This document shows, piece after piece, positions 43,601 through 53,105 of a stretch of DNA of 56,110 nt. The stretch lies in the IMG/VR virus record IMGVR_UViG_3300030098_005697, positions 1 to 56,110 of that record, one strand, 5' to 3'. Both the position numbers and the translations under genes were made by a program. How positions within the stretch are numbered: position 1 is the first letter of the stretch; every line of letters starts with the position of its first letter. The notes under the pieces are model-generated. The model was not told where the DNA came from and ran no database searches. It was given only the letters and a program-made list of their open reading frames with translations. Source of the DNA: a virus.

Positions 43601-46600
43601 TCCTGCCTACCAAACACATATGGCAAAGCTTCAAGGAGAAGCAATTCGCGCTCGACAGGCACTTGCCCGTGCATCTCGACGAGCGGGAAGTGAGGCCCCC
43701 GTCCTTCCAGGGGCTGGAGTTAGTCTTCCTGTCCGAAGAGGAATCGCAGTCAGTCAACGTATGCGACAACTTCGGGGAGAGGGTCACTCTCGGGAAGCTG
43801 CGTGGCAGATTGCTAAAGATGAAGTTGCAGAGCAAGTCAACTCTGCCAATGAGGCAATTCGAACTGCAACAAAACCCGGCGCTGTCTTTGCTCGAACCGG
43901 CGATGATGGGCTTGTCTCTTACTATCTCCGAGGAGAAGATGACAAGTGGTATGCCCTGGCGAATCAAACAGATGTTGGGGAAATAGTCGCGGCAGGCCAA
44001 GGCACCATCACCCTGGGCATGCCCGCTGCGGGTGTGCGGGGCTTTGTTGGAAAAGAAGAGATCGCTGGGGTCTTTCGTGGGGTTGGAGACGAGGTTCCAG
44101 TAGAAAACCTACATGGTGCTGTTGAGATTAGTCTTGCCCCAGAGCGGGGGATATGGGGCGCTCTTCGCGAAGCCGACCCAGCGATCCCAGCCCGATTGGA
44201 ATACACGGCTGGTCAGCTTCGTCCTGATCCATTCTTCCGCTACTTGGACAGAGACGAAGGGTTCAGATGGAAAGTAGGGGAAGCTGAATATGCTCCGGGA
44301 ATGGCTGATCTTCCCCTCGTGGGTAAAGAAGCAGTCTCTCGTACAGCTTACAATCAGTACCTGAAATCGCTTGAAGCACGCGCAAAAGCTCTCTCTGCGC
44401 AGTATGAAGAAGCTCTCATAGAGCATGAAAGAATTTCTCGCATAGCAAAAGATTTTGCAGATGAACGCTCTGCGATGCAAAATCAATACCGGGCAGCCGA
44501 GAAAGAAATCCGCCCCATCTATGATCGCATCTCTGAGATTGATGTGACCCTGGCAAGGGCAGAAGAGGCTTTTGCAGCTATTGTAGCTAAAATTGGAAAA
44601 GCAAAACAAGAGCTTCCAACTCTGCGAACAGCCCAAGAAAAGGTCATCCGAGAGTTGGAAAACACTGCAAGAAACATTGCTAAAAACGCAGCGGATCTCC
44701 AGAAGGCCACAACAAAACAGTCTGCGCTCTCAACTAAGAAGGGAGTCACTAAAGACGACTATGTCAAAATAGAGAACACGATACGAAGGCGTCGAGCGGA
44801 CGAGTTCAATCTTGATCTACAGCAGAAGTCCCGACAACAACGCCGGGATCGGATTAACGCTAAAATTGCATCAAACAATCGTAGTGCCGAAGATGGCCTT
44901 AAAGAGATTCAGAGGCTTGTTAATCAAGAAGCTACTCTTCTTGCTGAGAGATTAAAGCTCACAACTCGGGCAGATGGACTTCTATTTTCCATGCGCCTGA
45001 CAGAGACCCGACTCCCAAAGATCGATCCCCAAGCCGAGCTTGCTCTGGCTGATGACTTGGTCTATCCCCCAACAGCTAAAGCACCCGCTCGGGAGTCTAT
45101 AGAAGATGCTGCTCGGAAAGCAGAGCCTATCAGTGATTACGATGTCAATGTTGAAATGGGGTATCCTGGCCGAAATCCGCCTCCTATGCGCCCGCCCACG
45201 CACCAGCTTCGACCTCCAAAGAATGATGCCACAAATCCGGTACGAGGGGAGATGTGGGAAAAATTAAAGGGAAGGTTACTGGACCCTCAAAAGGAGGTGG
45301 ATGACTTGGGAGGGCGTCCGATCACCCGGAGCCGATGGAATCCAGACTCCCAAGCCACGTTTGATCAAGCAAAAGACCTGGCTTTAGGACTGAGGGATGA
45401 TGAAATAATTGTGGCAGTAGACAGTTATCTCCATGCCAATAAATCTTTTTGGGACACCGTCCATACGATGCCTAAGCCTTTTACGGACGATGCATATAAG
45501 GCTTGGCCAGCAAGCCCCGAGGTCATCCCCGATCCCCAGGTTCGGGCAATCTGGAACCACCTTCACAACAACATCGATCACCTCGAAGATGTCGGTAATA
45601 GTAAGAGTGGCACAATAAATTGGAAATGGAACCAAGAAGAATGGTCAGAAATAGCTCAGACCATTAGCAAAGAGGACTATATTTTTGACGCTGCTGATGG
45701 AATGAAGCCGCAAGACGAAGTCTGGAGAGAAGCATTAGAAAACATTAGAGAGTGGCGTAATATAATTGCGGAAAAACATAATATCCCTGATTATACGCCT
45801 TATACTCCCGATGCCTGGGACGAGGCAGCAATCGCAGCCCGAAAAGCAATAGCGGAGAAGGAAGCGGGCAGAGAGGCCACTCGCCTTGAGGCTCTTGACA
45901 CTCGTGTTCAGGAACGCCTACAGCGTCAACCTCCCGCCCCGGGAGCAGCAGATGATGTACCACTTGAGATGTCAGATGCTGGAATTACGATTCCACCAGA
46001 GGTTCGACTCAGAGAGTTGGAAGAGGCAATAGAGGCCCTCCCACGACGCGGAACTCTTGGGCCAACAGAGGCTCCGATTGGAAGAACCAAAATCCCAGGG
46101 ATCAAAGAGGACATTTTTGAGCCTCCTCGGGTTCCTCGAAAGGTCAGTGATCGAAAGGTTAAGGCAGCAGAAAAGAAACTCGAAGAACTTTGGTCGGAGC
46201 GTGAAGCTCTTCATGCAGAGCGCAAAGCTATAACTCAATCAATAGTCGATGGCCGCGCCAGTTGGGCAACCCATAGTGGGCCGGGTTCTCGACGCTTTGC
46301 CATAGGTGAGCGGCTTAAGGAACTTGAGGACCTGAAGAAGGCCGCAGAGAAGGAAGTGAGGGCTGCTAAGGCGGCTCGGAGTGAGGCACAAAGTAAGATT
46401 GAGGCTCTACCGGATAGACCTGTCCGGAGAAAGCGCAGCGATACCGAACCAATTCCTCCGCATCGTCTTGAGCGTGCCTTGGAAGATCAGCCCTCTCCTC
46501 CAGTCCCCACCGCCGAGATGGTAAAACGCCTAAAGGATTCAGCCAAGGCCTCGAAGAAAGATTTAAATCTGATTCGAAGAGAGCTTCGAGATGTTTCTCA

Positions 46601-49600
46601 GGAACTAAAAGGAGTTTCTAAGTACGAGCCAGAGAGAGTAGAAAAGGCAGCCAGAGCGTTTTACGAAGCTCATCACTCAAAGGAGAGGGCAGCTACACTG
46701 TTCCGTGTACTGGATGAGTTGGCCGCTGATATCCGAGTAGGCGAGAAAGCACTAAGAGACGCTCCAATTGTGGGGGAGAAGTTTGATGATATTCTTGCCC
46801 CCTTCACGCGAAAGGTTGAAGTTGATGGAGTTACCGCAGAGGAACTTGTCAGCGTAATCAAAACTGATTCAAATGGTAAACCCCTAAAACCCCCAACCCA
46901 GAACGCTTTTCAGCGCATTCTTTCTATGGCCACACGGAGGGGCGGCCCCAGAGATGGTGAACATAAATGGGTAATTAACCCCTCTTTACTGGCTGAGAAG
47001 ATAGTTGAGAAGTGGGGTCAGCGTGCAGTAGACAGGCTCATGGAGCCTGTCGCAATGACAGTAAAGGATAAAAAAGTTGTCCAACCTGTCCGTGCTGGAG
47101 CCTATGGGGGTGACCTTCTCGAAGATATCCTGACCAGAGCCAAGAATGGTGACCAGGAAATGACTCTGCTCCCACAGCAGGTATCAGATCTCCAAGAAAT
47201 GAATGCCGCTTTGAGTCGAGCTTGGAAAGCCTCTCATGAGAAGGCGGGAGAAATCGCAATCGCGGAAGCATTGGATATTGCCAAAAGCGATATCTGGAGC
47301 AATGTCCTCACCACGGGCAGAATCCAAACTGATGTCGCCATTTCGGCTCGTAGGCTTTTAGCCCAGATGGATCCAGTGAGGAAAGAGATTGGAGAAGTGT
47401 CTCGTGAGATGTCCACAGTTTTCCGTGGAGCAACTCACTATGTAGACAACTTCAAGAATGAGATGTCCGCTCTCCTCCGAGTTGCAGAGAGTAAAGCCAA
47501 GGTTCGGTGGAAGCAGGAAGCAAGAGGCCTCCCCAAAGCAGAGGAGGCCAGGAAGCGCAAAGAGATTTTCCTGGAAGAGGTAAGAGGAACACTCATTGCT
47601 TTCATGGATGAAACAAATCCTATTGAGCTTCCCTTTACAATGCCCATCGCTCCTGGGATTCGGCCTGAACTTCTCCGCTCCACATGGACAAATGCATCTA
47701 TTCGAAACGGAGAGACTCTCTTCAAGGAGATGCGGAATTGGCTTATTACCAACCCAAATGTTCACCCGAAGGGGATTGATCACTATAAAGAAGTCTATAA
47801 TACCAGTTTAGAGAATGGCCGCGAAGTCATGGGTCGGTTTGTCGAGGACTTTGCAGCCGCAGTCGAAGATGGTGAGAGAGTAAGAACAGTCCGCGCACGG
47901 GGAGGCGTGGCAGATGATGTTGAGTTGCCCAAGATGGGTAAGGTCAAAGAAGATCCGATCATGACACATCTTGTTCGGGGAGCGGAGGATCGTCTCCGAG
48001 AAATCGCTGAACGCTTGGGGGCCAAGCGTGTGGAATCCCGAGAAGCTGCTCTGGAGCAGGCGCGCGTTTTCGAAGTTCCGTCCCACGTACCTGGGCAGAC
48101 ACGACTTGCTGCTATCTCTGAAAAAGAGATCTCAAAGATCTACCAAGACACCATTACTCGTGCTCGTAGATCCGGTAAGAATTGGAAAGAGTCCAAACGA
48201 CTTGCCCGGGATGCTGTGCGAGCAGCCGAGGAGAAAGTAATCAATACAGCTTATGCCAAGCTGATGCGACAGCATGAATATGCTGCGGAAAAAGCTGTAG
48301 GTAGGATCGAAGCCGACATTACCCAAAAATTGAGGCAAGCTGGGAAAGATCCTTCAACCTGGGCATATCCCGAAGGAAGAGTTGGCTCTGCCCGAGAAGT
48401 CATGTCGGCACTTGCTCGGTCTCCTCTTCCTCATGGGATTCGGGCTGCGGGAGTAGGGTCTGCGATAGATGTCAAGCTTTACGAGGTTGCCTATGAGTTG
48501 CTTGAAAGGAACACTACTTTCAAGGGCTTTATGGAAGATCTCATTAAGACTTATAAGGGTGTCCACGAGGGGGACCTTGCACATCTAAATGTACTCCCGC
48601 ATGGAATCTCAGAAGTCCATACAGTCAACCCACGTATGTACACTGTTGCTGCTTTGGCCACAGGCTATGGGGCAATTGGGGAGAGAGTAAATAGGCTCAC
48701 AACAAAAGCCATTGGAGGGCATTTATCCCCGGATGAGGTTTCAGCCTCTGCCAAGCTTCTTTCTGAGAATGGAGAGTCCTGGAACAGGTTTTTCGCCAAG
48801 GATGAAGTTACCGTTAAAGCATTGGCAGGAGTGATTAATCCTTATCAACGTCCGTTTACGACAACATACATAAGGCATTCCCAGGAAGCATCACGCTCTA
48901 CTGTTAATCTTGTAAACCTTGTTCGGACTGGCGAGGATGTTTCTGGACGAGCTTACCATCAAGCTCGGAATATTGCTGATTCGATTGATGGATACCTTGC
49001 TCCTATAATCAAAGAGCTTCAAATTGATGCCCAGGTGAGTCGTAATCTGAAGCAAAATATGGTTAGTGCAGGGAGAATCTGGAGGACCTCGGTTGTTACT
49101 GGGCTAATAATTCCTCGCCCAATGTACTATATGACCAACTACGCTGGTGATTTTTCCCAGATCTTCTTAGAGCGAGGCCTTGCTCAAGCTGCTCGAACCA
49201 ACTTCCAATTTACAACTGGTGTTCCTTGGTGGAGCAGAGCAATGTACAATTGGCGGAAGAGGAGAATGGAAACTTTGGGGACAGATAATGTCCTGCCAGA
49301 CCTGGGCAATTCCCTCTTTAATCCAACGATTGCAAGGATCTTTGCTGGAGAAGACTTCTTTATCCATACTCAAAGTGGCCGCGTGATGCACAGCAGGAAG
49401 GTCTTGAACAGCGCCATTGAGCAGGGTGTTCTGGACAGTCATGCTAATGCGGATCTTCTTCGTCAGGTTGGAGATGCGATTGCGAATAGTCCACTACGAA
49501 AGTTGAAAATCCTGGGGAATTGGACTGACGATATTACAGAGCTTGCTTCATATTCCCAGCAACGACAACGATTTGCTCTCTACACAGATTTGATTCGTCA

Positions 49601-50861
49601 GGGATATACCGAACAGGCTGCGGGCAAAAAGGTCCTGGAAGCATTGTACGATTGGAAGCATGGGATTGGAAAAGCCGAAGCGAATTTCATGACAAGCATC
49701 ATTCCCTTCTACCGCTTTTGGCGTGTGGCGTTGGGACAGATGTACAGGAAGTTCTCTGAGCCATTCACACTTCCCACAAAGGAATTGATGACGCGGATGA
49801 TGGGTCAGACCGTTGGAGCGCGGATCAATCAGCAGTACATATTTAAACAGATGCTCTCAGACTTCATGGATCCTAAAACCGCAGAAGAAATGAGAGACAC
49901 AGACGTGATGCTTGATGAGGCTGCTCAGGCATTGGGGATCCCGAAGTGGGCAAGAGATGCACGAGCAAGTCGGTATTGGGGCGAAGTTGCTGGAACTGGT
50001 GCAGGAGACTGGTATACACAAATGGGTCACGGGACCGGACCTGGACAGATAACCCACCAACTTTCTGTCTCGGGTCCTTGGACTGCACTGGAGACCGGGA
50101 ACCTCTTTGGGACTTACATGTTTGGAATGCTTCATGCACTCATCAAACACGGGCCTGAACTGAATGTCCCTTACCAGGAAGAGCTTAGAGCGCACCTCAA
50201 TCCTGAGTATGGGGTTGGGGAAGGGACGTTTGTGAAGCCTCTCCTAAATATGATTGGACCAATCCAAAAAGAGTTAGTCCAGACATATCTACTAAGGCAG
50301 GGAGTAAGGGGAAAACTTCGACTCCGAGGCCATGAGCTTCGAGCAATGCAAAATATGATTAATATGGGTTGGCTGGATAATTCCGCGATTAGCACTGACG
50401 AGTATGGGCGGGCAGTTGGCCCAGCCCAGGCCCTTACAGCCATAAGGATGGTCCCAGGTCTGCTTGAAGTTACAGGTTTGATGGACCGGGGCTATTTTGA
50501 AAATGCAGAGCTTCATGCAAATGGTCCGATAGCAGGACTCCAGTCTTTCTTCGGAAGACACACAGGGATTTCTCTCCCCGGAGACTTCCACGAAGTCAAG
50601 GGACAGCGCTATCCCATCCACGCACCCATCCAAGCTACAACCCTCCAGGGCACCTACCCCCTACCAGAAGAGTTGGATCTTCTTCCCAGCGAAACTCGCT
50701 GGAGAGTTAATCGGTCTATCGAGAGGGTTAAGGCCCTAAGAGATCGAGCACGAGCAAAGCCCGCAGATCTTGTGACGGCAGAGGAGCTTCAAGATATCTA
50801 TGAATTCAGCAATGATATCGATGGTGCCCAAGATGTGATCTATCAAGCTGAACCCGAGTAA
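40692..50861 (+). CDS. Giant 3389-aa virion (ejection-type) protein
   Basis: The gene covers 18% of the genome, with GGAG before the ATG. Residues 1-130 are Pro/Glu-rich. Residues 130-1200 are mostly helical; a hydrophobic GFVGFLPELKSPDPIIGLLAGF occurs near 855 (quoted as pieces GFVGFLPEL and IIGLLAGF). Coiled coils lie at about 1225-1440, 1815-1905 and 1940-2025. Residues 2630-3270 look conserved: RPMYYMTNYAGDFSQIF, and ALYDW then IPFYRFWRVALGQ near 3005, a pattern I recall from very large phage virion proteins. No transglycosylase or RNA polymerase motif was found. It is probably ejected with the DNA. Confidence 0.75.
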   Translation: MANGDPIPRITDEDREALKRARQPTAPAIGAPTPEPTEPETQPEIRTIPRAIPTPEPRPGQLPSPARRLSIEDRISRQREMRGLMQGTQPEKPLEPAEPTGPTEEQIAEFRQHFTNIATNQNFTESESQLLNKWLDASTGQGQFASIPSLAHLQDRLGEELLPLHELPDGFLFGLRQEQVARHGRRLLSGDPIGSTQSNYYGGAPDGYSEEALASLRENEAPEAVALLKTMFPEGEEAPRPGSPQWEQKFNQWVSDYLRNEANEGRLYAGTTRAGTRLAALEEQGAITPEVILKSGAPIAEELFFTEIARPREEDWAEAQERPAARAGARLREREARIEQLSADPRYQRRRGDLQGWLDKNNYTLEDIQAELEEYFVRPGATESVRVGEVVLRDPEKTPPILTQYAREQYLSAMAASEGELPEYLPQIPGSVSNLPAFQEGEARFNTPPGEVATGISPAPEDASSWEYRPTQLQVEGTATGPDYYGDRAREAGFDIEAGILDRFQSEEAKDIARRSFNRILDIEDRDKRAEYIRRFREDINWQSEWIQETAQEVAESRASVAAQLPRAIEVSLPLRPEDVRLNIDMRGQIDIGTLRRDLVTYHSDKILKDRYENAQFGSLSVEDRDLVLKDATYAANADISTFTSIMVGSGALILDPDPLQLTRDLANLPAGLNVAMAALAPTPTHVYSREHITQGPTEEEFGTRYQDDQSLVSVQQFNNRGFVDWLHRANPTAWAAAVLNHYTSEVELGEATTGRVADQMFIDGLTEQDTEVSVADLSPAVVGTKLLARHLGLAFAPESQDDLATRMRLITEARSAPVLFNTTSDAFGDLAVYNDFSPAAEKAARIVGGFVGFLPELKSPDPIIGLLAGFRVANTGRKTWKAWVENTPRVLEETSARYFKQWDEARRADDFQGMNEAITSLRGELEQGRFSLLSVDLPYVGRVGFRAAGAQNAALRLADVITAQRARLSPAYQTHMAKLQGEAIRARQALARASRRAGSEAPVLPGAGVSLPVRRGIAVSQRMRQLRGEGHSREAAWQIAKDEVAEQVNSANEAIRTATKPGAVFARTGDDGLVSYYLRGEDDKWYALANQTDVGEIVAAGQGTITLGMPAAGVRGFVGKEEIAGVFRGVGDEVPVENLHGAVEISLAPERGIWGALREADPAIPARLEYTAGQLRPDPFFRYLDRDEGFRWKVGEAEYAPGMADLPLVGKEAVSRTAYNQYLKSLEARAKALSAQYEEALIEHERISRIAKDFADERSAMQNQYRAAEKEIRPIYDRISEIDVTLARAEEAFAAIVAKIGKAKQELPTLRTAQEKVIRELENTARNIAKNAADLQKATTKQSALSTKKGVTKDDYVKIENTIRRRRADEFNLDLQQKSRQQRRDRINAKIASNNRSAEDGLKEIQRLVNQEATLLAERLKLTTRADGLLFSMRLTETRLPKIDPQAELALADDLVYPPTAKAPARESIEDAARKAEPISDYDVNVEMGYPGRNPPPMRPPTHQLRPPKNDATNPVRGEMWEKLKGRLLDPQKEVDDLGGRPITRSRWNPDSQATFDQAKDLALGLRDDEIIVAVDSYLHANKSFWDTVHTMPKPFTDDAYKAWPASPEVIPDPQVRAIWNHLHNNIDHLEDVGNSKSGTINWKWNQEEWSEIAQTISKEDYIFDAADGMKPQDEVWREALENIREWRNIIAEKHNIPDYTPYTPDAWDEAAIAARKAIAEKEAGREATRLEALDTRVQERLQRQPPAPGAADDVPLEMSDAGITIPPEVRLRELEEAIEALPRRGTLGPTEAPIGRTKIPGIKEDIFEPPRVPRKVSDRKVKAAEKKLEELWSEREALHAERKAITQSIVDGRASWATHSGPGSRRFAIGERLKELEDLKKAAEKEVRAAKAARSEAQSKIEALPDRPVRRKRSDTEPIPPHRLERALEDQPSPPVPTAEMVKRLKDSAKASKKDLNLIRRELRDVSQELKGVSKYEPERVEKAARAFYEAHHSKERAATLFRVLDELAADIRVGEKALRDAPIVGEKFDDILAPFTRKVEVDGVTAEELVSVIKTDSNGKPLKPPTQNAFQRILSMATRRGGPRDGEHKWVINPSLLAEKIVEKWGQRAVDRLMEPVAMTVKDKKVVQPVRAGAYGGDLLEDILTRAKNGDQEMTLLPQQVSDLQEMNAALSRAWKASHEKAGEIAIAEALDIAKSDIWSNVLTTGRIQTDVAISARRLLAQMDPVRKEIGEVSREMSTVFRGATHYVDNFKNEMSALLRVAESKAKVRWKQEARGLPKAEEARKRKEIFLEEVRGTLIAFMDETNPIELPFTMPIAPGIRPELLRSTWTNASIRNGETLFKEMRNWLITNPNVHPKGIDHYKEVYNTSLENGREVMGRFVEDFAAAVEDGERVRTVRARGGVADDVELPKMGKVKEDPIMTHLVRGAEDRLREIAERLGAKRVESREAALEQARVFEVPSHVPGQTRLAAISEKEISKIYQDTITRARRSGKNWKESKRLARDAVRAAEEKVINTAYAKLMRQHEYAAEKAVGRIEADITQKLRQAGKDPSTWAYPEGRVGSAREVMSALARSPLPHGIRAAGVGSAIDVKLYEVAYELLERNTTFKGFMEDLIKTYKGVHEGDLAHLNVLPHGISEVHTVNPRMYTVAALATGYGAIGERVNRLTTKAIGGHLSPDEVSASAKLLSENGESWNRFFAKDEVTVKALAGVINPYQRPFTTTYIRHSQEASRSTVNLVNLVRTGEDVSGRAYHQARNIADSIDGYLAPIIKELQIDAQVSRNLKQNMVSAGRIWRTSVVTGLIIPRPMYYMTNYAGDFSQIFLERGLAQAARTNFQFTTGVPWWSRAMYNWRKRRMETLGTDNVLPDLGNSLFNPTIARIFAGEDFFIHTQSGRVMHSRKVLNSAIEQGVLDSHANADLLRQVGDAIANSPLRKLKILGNWTDDITELASYSQQRQRFALYTDLIRQGYTEQAAGKKVLEALYDWKHGIGKAEANFMTSIIPFYRFWRVALGQMYRKFSEPFTLPTKELMTRMMGQTVGARINQQYIFKQMLSDFMDPKTAEEMRDTDVMLDEAAQALGIPKWARDARASRYWGEVAGTGAGDWYTQMGHGTGPGQITHQLSVSGPWTALETGNLFGTYMFGMLHALIKHGPELNVPYQEELRAHLNPEYGVGEGTFVKPLLNMIGPIQKELVQTYLLRQGVRGKLRLRGHELRAMQNMINMGWLDNSAISTDEYGRAVGPAQALTAIRMVPGLLEVTGLMDRGYFENAELHANGPIAGLQSFFGRHTGISLPGDFHEVKGQRYPIHAPIQATTLQGTYPLPEELDLLPSETRWRVNRSIERVKALRDRARAKPADLVTAEELQDIYEFSNDIDGAQDVIYQAEPE

Positions 50862-50912
50862 GTCTTGATGTCCTTTCCCCAAAACAGTATTGTAGAACCA
50901 ATGAGGTGAACC

Positions 50913-51323
50913 ATGTCCCGAGAAGGAACATATCTTAGAATTTCTGGCACCCACACGGGTGTTAATGGCGCAGGCCACGGAACCCCAGAAGAAACAACAC
51001 TCCAGTTCCCACAGGATGGTGGAGCATTTAAGTCTTCTATCTGGCTCTTGGTATCTTTCCACTATGTAAGAACTGACGGGACAGCAACCGATTACATTCC
51101 TCGGCTTGGCCAAGCTGCGGGATGGTCGGATAATGACATTAATGAACGAGCCACTTACTCATCTACAGCGGTGGGCACCCCAATCAATGATGTTTATGCC
51201 CAGCCAATCCCATGTTTGGTTGATTCGAACGGAAGGTTGTATTTTCGTCCGGGCTTTGTTGGGGCAAGTACAGACAATGATGGTGCTTACGAGTTCTGGT
51301 TTAAGAAAGCCAAAGGAAGCTGA
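50913..51323 (+). CDS. Tail decoration/fibre-like protein
   Basis: A 136-aa protein with GAGGTG before the ATG. It is strand-rich with Gly/Thr/Asn turns (FKSSIWLLVSFHYVRTDG, GRLYFRPGFVGASTDNDGAYEFWF). The ending DGAYEFWFKK resembles outer surface domains of phage tail proteins. It is first in a set of small beta-rich genes between the giant protein and the lysis cassette, a usual place for receptor-binding parts. Confidence 0.62.
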   Translation: MSREGTYLRISGTHTGVNGAGHGTPEETTLQFPQDGGAFKSSIWLLVSFHYVRTDGTATDYIPRLGQAAGWSDNDINERATYSSTAVGTPINDVYAQPIPCLVDSNGRLYFRPGFVGASTDNDGAYEFWFKKAKGS

Positions 51324-51325
51324 TC

Positions 51326-51694
51326 ATGGCCTTTACATCTCCAAACTTTCCTGGTGGAACCTCTGGTCAAGTTGGCCAGCTTTCTGACCTTCAAGTTGAC
51401 GGAACCACGGTTGTGGTTGATGAGGCGAACAATAGATTGGGTGTTGGATTGGCAGCCCCCAAGACAGCCTTCACAGTAGAAGGAACGGTCACGCTAAAAG
51501 AGCAGGCCAACGCCGATGCCGACACAGCAGCCTATGGGCAACTCTGGGTGAAGACCGCCACTCCAAATGAACTCTACTTTACAACCGACGCCGGGAACGA
51601 CATCCAACTCACCTCGGGCACTTCAGCCGCAGGTGGTGGTGGAGTTGCTGCTGACGACGTTAATCTTCATCTTCATATTGCAGTTTTTTCATAG
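51326..51694 (+). CDS. Tail fibre-type protein
   Basis: A 122-aa protein with AAGGAA upstream. The segments NNRLGVGLAAPKTAFTVEGTV and YGQLWVKTATPNELYFTTDA are widespread in phage tail fibres, where GQLWVK-x-P-NELYFTDDAG forms repeating strands before a tip. The end is short (Gly-rich, then NLHLHIAVFS) and lacks a chaperone domain. Confidence 0.75.
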   Translation: MAFTSPNFPGGTSGQVGQLSDLQVDGTTVVVDEANNRLGVGLAAPKTAFTVEGTVTLKEQANADADTAAYGQLWVKTATPNELYFTTDAGNDIQLTSGTSAAGGGGVAADDVNLHLHIAVFS

Positions 51695-51703
51695 GATAAT
51701 CAA

Positions 51704-52063
51704 ATGGCAACCATTGAGAAAAAATCCCTGGCGCCCGGAGGGTCTTCTGTCAATTGTCAGGGGATCAAAGTCGCAGCGACCTCGACCACAGGAACGGCTA
51801 TCCATCAAGCATGTTCTGGCACAACTGATTTTGACGAAGTGTGGCTCTGGGCATGCAATACAGATTCCCAGGCTCGACTACTGACAATTGAATTCGGTGG
51901 CACGACATCACCAGATGATTTGATTCAGGTCACAGTCGCGGCTAACTCAACTGAGTTGGTAGTCCCCGGACTGATCATGCAGAACGGCGCTAACATTAAT
52001 GCATTCGCTGCGGCTGCAAACGTGATTATTATCCACGGCTATGTCAACCACCTTAACTATTAG
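51704..52063 (+). CDS. Small beta-rich virion-type protein
   Basis: A 119-aa protein with AGGATA upstream. It resembles in plan the two small proteins at 24834-25586: Ser/Thr-rich strands, EVWLWACNTDSQARLL, a central ELVVPGLIMQNGANINAFA. It is probably another decoration subunit, here tied to the tail. Confidence 0.62.
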   Translation: MATIEKKSLAPGGSSVNCQGIKVAATSTTGTAIHQACSGTTDFDEVWLWACNTDSQARLLTIEFGGTTSPDDLIQVTVAANSTELVVPGLIMQNGANINAFAAAANVIIIHGYVNHLNY

Positions 52064-52071
52064 GTAGATTA

Positions 52072-52899
52072 ATGGGTCGCTCAAGAATCCCAGGTAAATT
52101 CAACAAGCAGTTTGCTCCGCCTGTTGAGAAACGGTCGAAGAAACCTGCTGGGTGGAAGCGGTTCTACCTAAACAGCGCAACTCGTGTTGACCCGTCAGGT
52201 GGAGCGAATCTCACGATCAACAGTGAGTCCAGTGGCGCATACACCGACGTCACTCGAAATGCGGTGAACCTCAAGAAGCCATGCACTGAAAACAGTGCTT
52301 TCTTCTACACTCTGCGTAACCCGGACAACAACAATATCCTGAAATGGGGCGACGAGTGGACCATCCATGTTCATATCGTGACGAATCAGTACAGCGATAG
52401 TTCTGGGGGTAATGGTCGTGGTCAGAGTCTCTGCGCAATCGTGACAAACTCGACGGCTCTGGATGGTAGTGACCACCACTATTTCGGATGCGGTACATAC
52501 AATCTGGACGATACCAAGATTCGTGTTGTGCTGACACTGAGTGGGAACTGCTCAAACGCGCCAACGTTCAACACAAAGAACTTGTCAAACTCTGGGTTTA
52601 CCCAGCAGTCTCGGCACCTAATCACCTTGGAGAATACCAAGGCTCTGGGGATGAAAAATGCCTGGATTGAGTATCGTGATTTTGACAATACGATCGAGAA
52701 TGGTGGTGTTGATGATATCGATGGTTTCGCTTACGATGACTCAGCCCTGGCATGTGCTGCATCAGATACAGCCTATCTGTGCCTCTTCTTCCCGGGCATC
52801 AACTCATCAAGCGCAATGCACCTGACGAACCATCAGTTCAAAGCTTACTTTAAAGTTACAATGCGGGATTCAGATCCTGTGGTGGCTCTGGGGGAATAA
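52072..52899 (+). CDS. Candidate receptor-binding or tail-tip protein
   Basis: A 275-aa protein with a basic N-terminus (MGRSRIPGKFNKQFAPPVEKRSKK in parts) and a beta-rich body with Asn/Gly/Ser turns, DEWTIHVHIVTNQYSD and LITLENTKALGMKNAWIEYRD. This looks like a concanavalin/lectin-type sandwich, a common carbohydrate-binding fold in tail tips. It has no enzyme motif. The stop overlaps the next start (TAATG). Confidence 0.6.
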   Translation: MGRSRIPGKFNKQFAPPVEKRSKKPAGWKRFYLNSATRVDPSGGANLTINSESSGAYTDVTRNAVNLKKPCTENSAFFYTLRNPDNNNILKWGDEWTIHVHIVTNQYSDSSGGNGRGQSLCAIVTNSTALDGSDHHYFGCGTYNLDDTKIRVVLTLSGNCSNAPTFNTKNLSNSGFTQQSRHLITLENTKALGMKNAWIEYRDFDNTIENGGVDDIDGFAYDDSALACAASDTAYLCLFFPGINSSSAMHLTNHQFKAYFKVTMRDSDPVVALGE

Positions 52900-53102
52900 T
52901 GGCAACAATAGATGACCTACAAGAGCAGGCTATAGTTAAAGTCCGGCTTGGTACAGACTACTCGACAGAATCTCCTGTAGACATTGCATCGATTACAATC
53001 GAGATTCCTCGGGATTTGCTTAATACTATCTCTGGTGGTGATACCCGTTCTCGCGTAATGGTCCGAGATTGGATAAAGCCTGCTATAGATGCAAAGGACT
53101 AA
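52899..53102 (+). CDS. Hypothetical 67-aa protein
   Basis: Overlaps the preceding stop and lies 3 nt before the endolysin gene. It has a short strand pattern with PVDIASITIEIPRDLLNTISGGD and a C-terminal helix with two basic residues. No family is recognised; it is probably a minor tail component. Confidence 0.6.
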   Translation: MATIDDLQEQAIVKVRLGTDYSTESPVDIASITIEIPRDLLNTISGGDTRSRVMVRDWIKPAIDAKD

Positions 53103-53105
53103 AGA

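Noticed and set aside
40692-50861. The 3389-aa protein as an N4-type virion RNA polymerase
   Set aside because: The size is similar, but I found no T7-like polymerase motifs, and the C-terminal pattern is of another kind.
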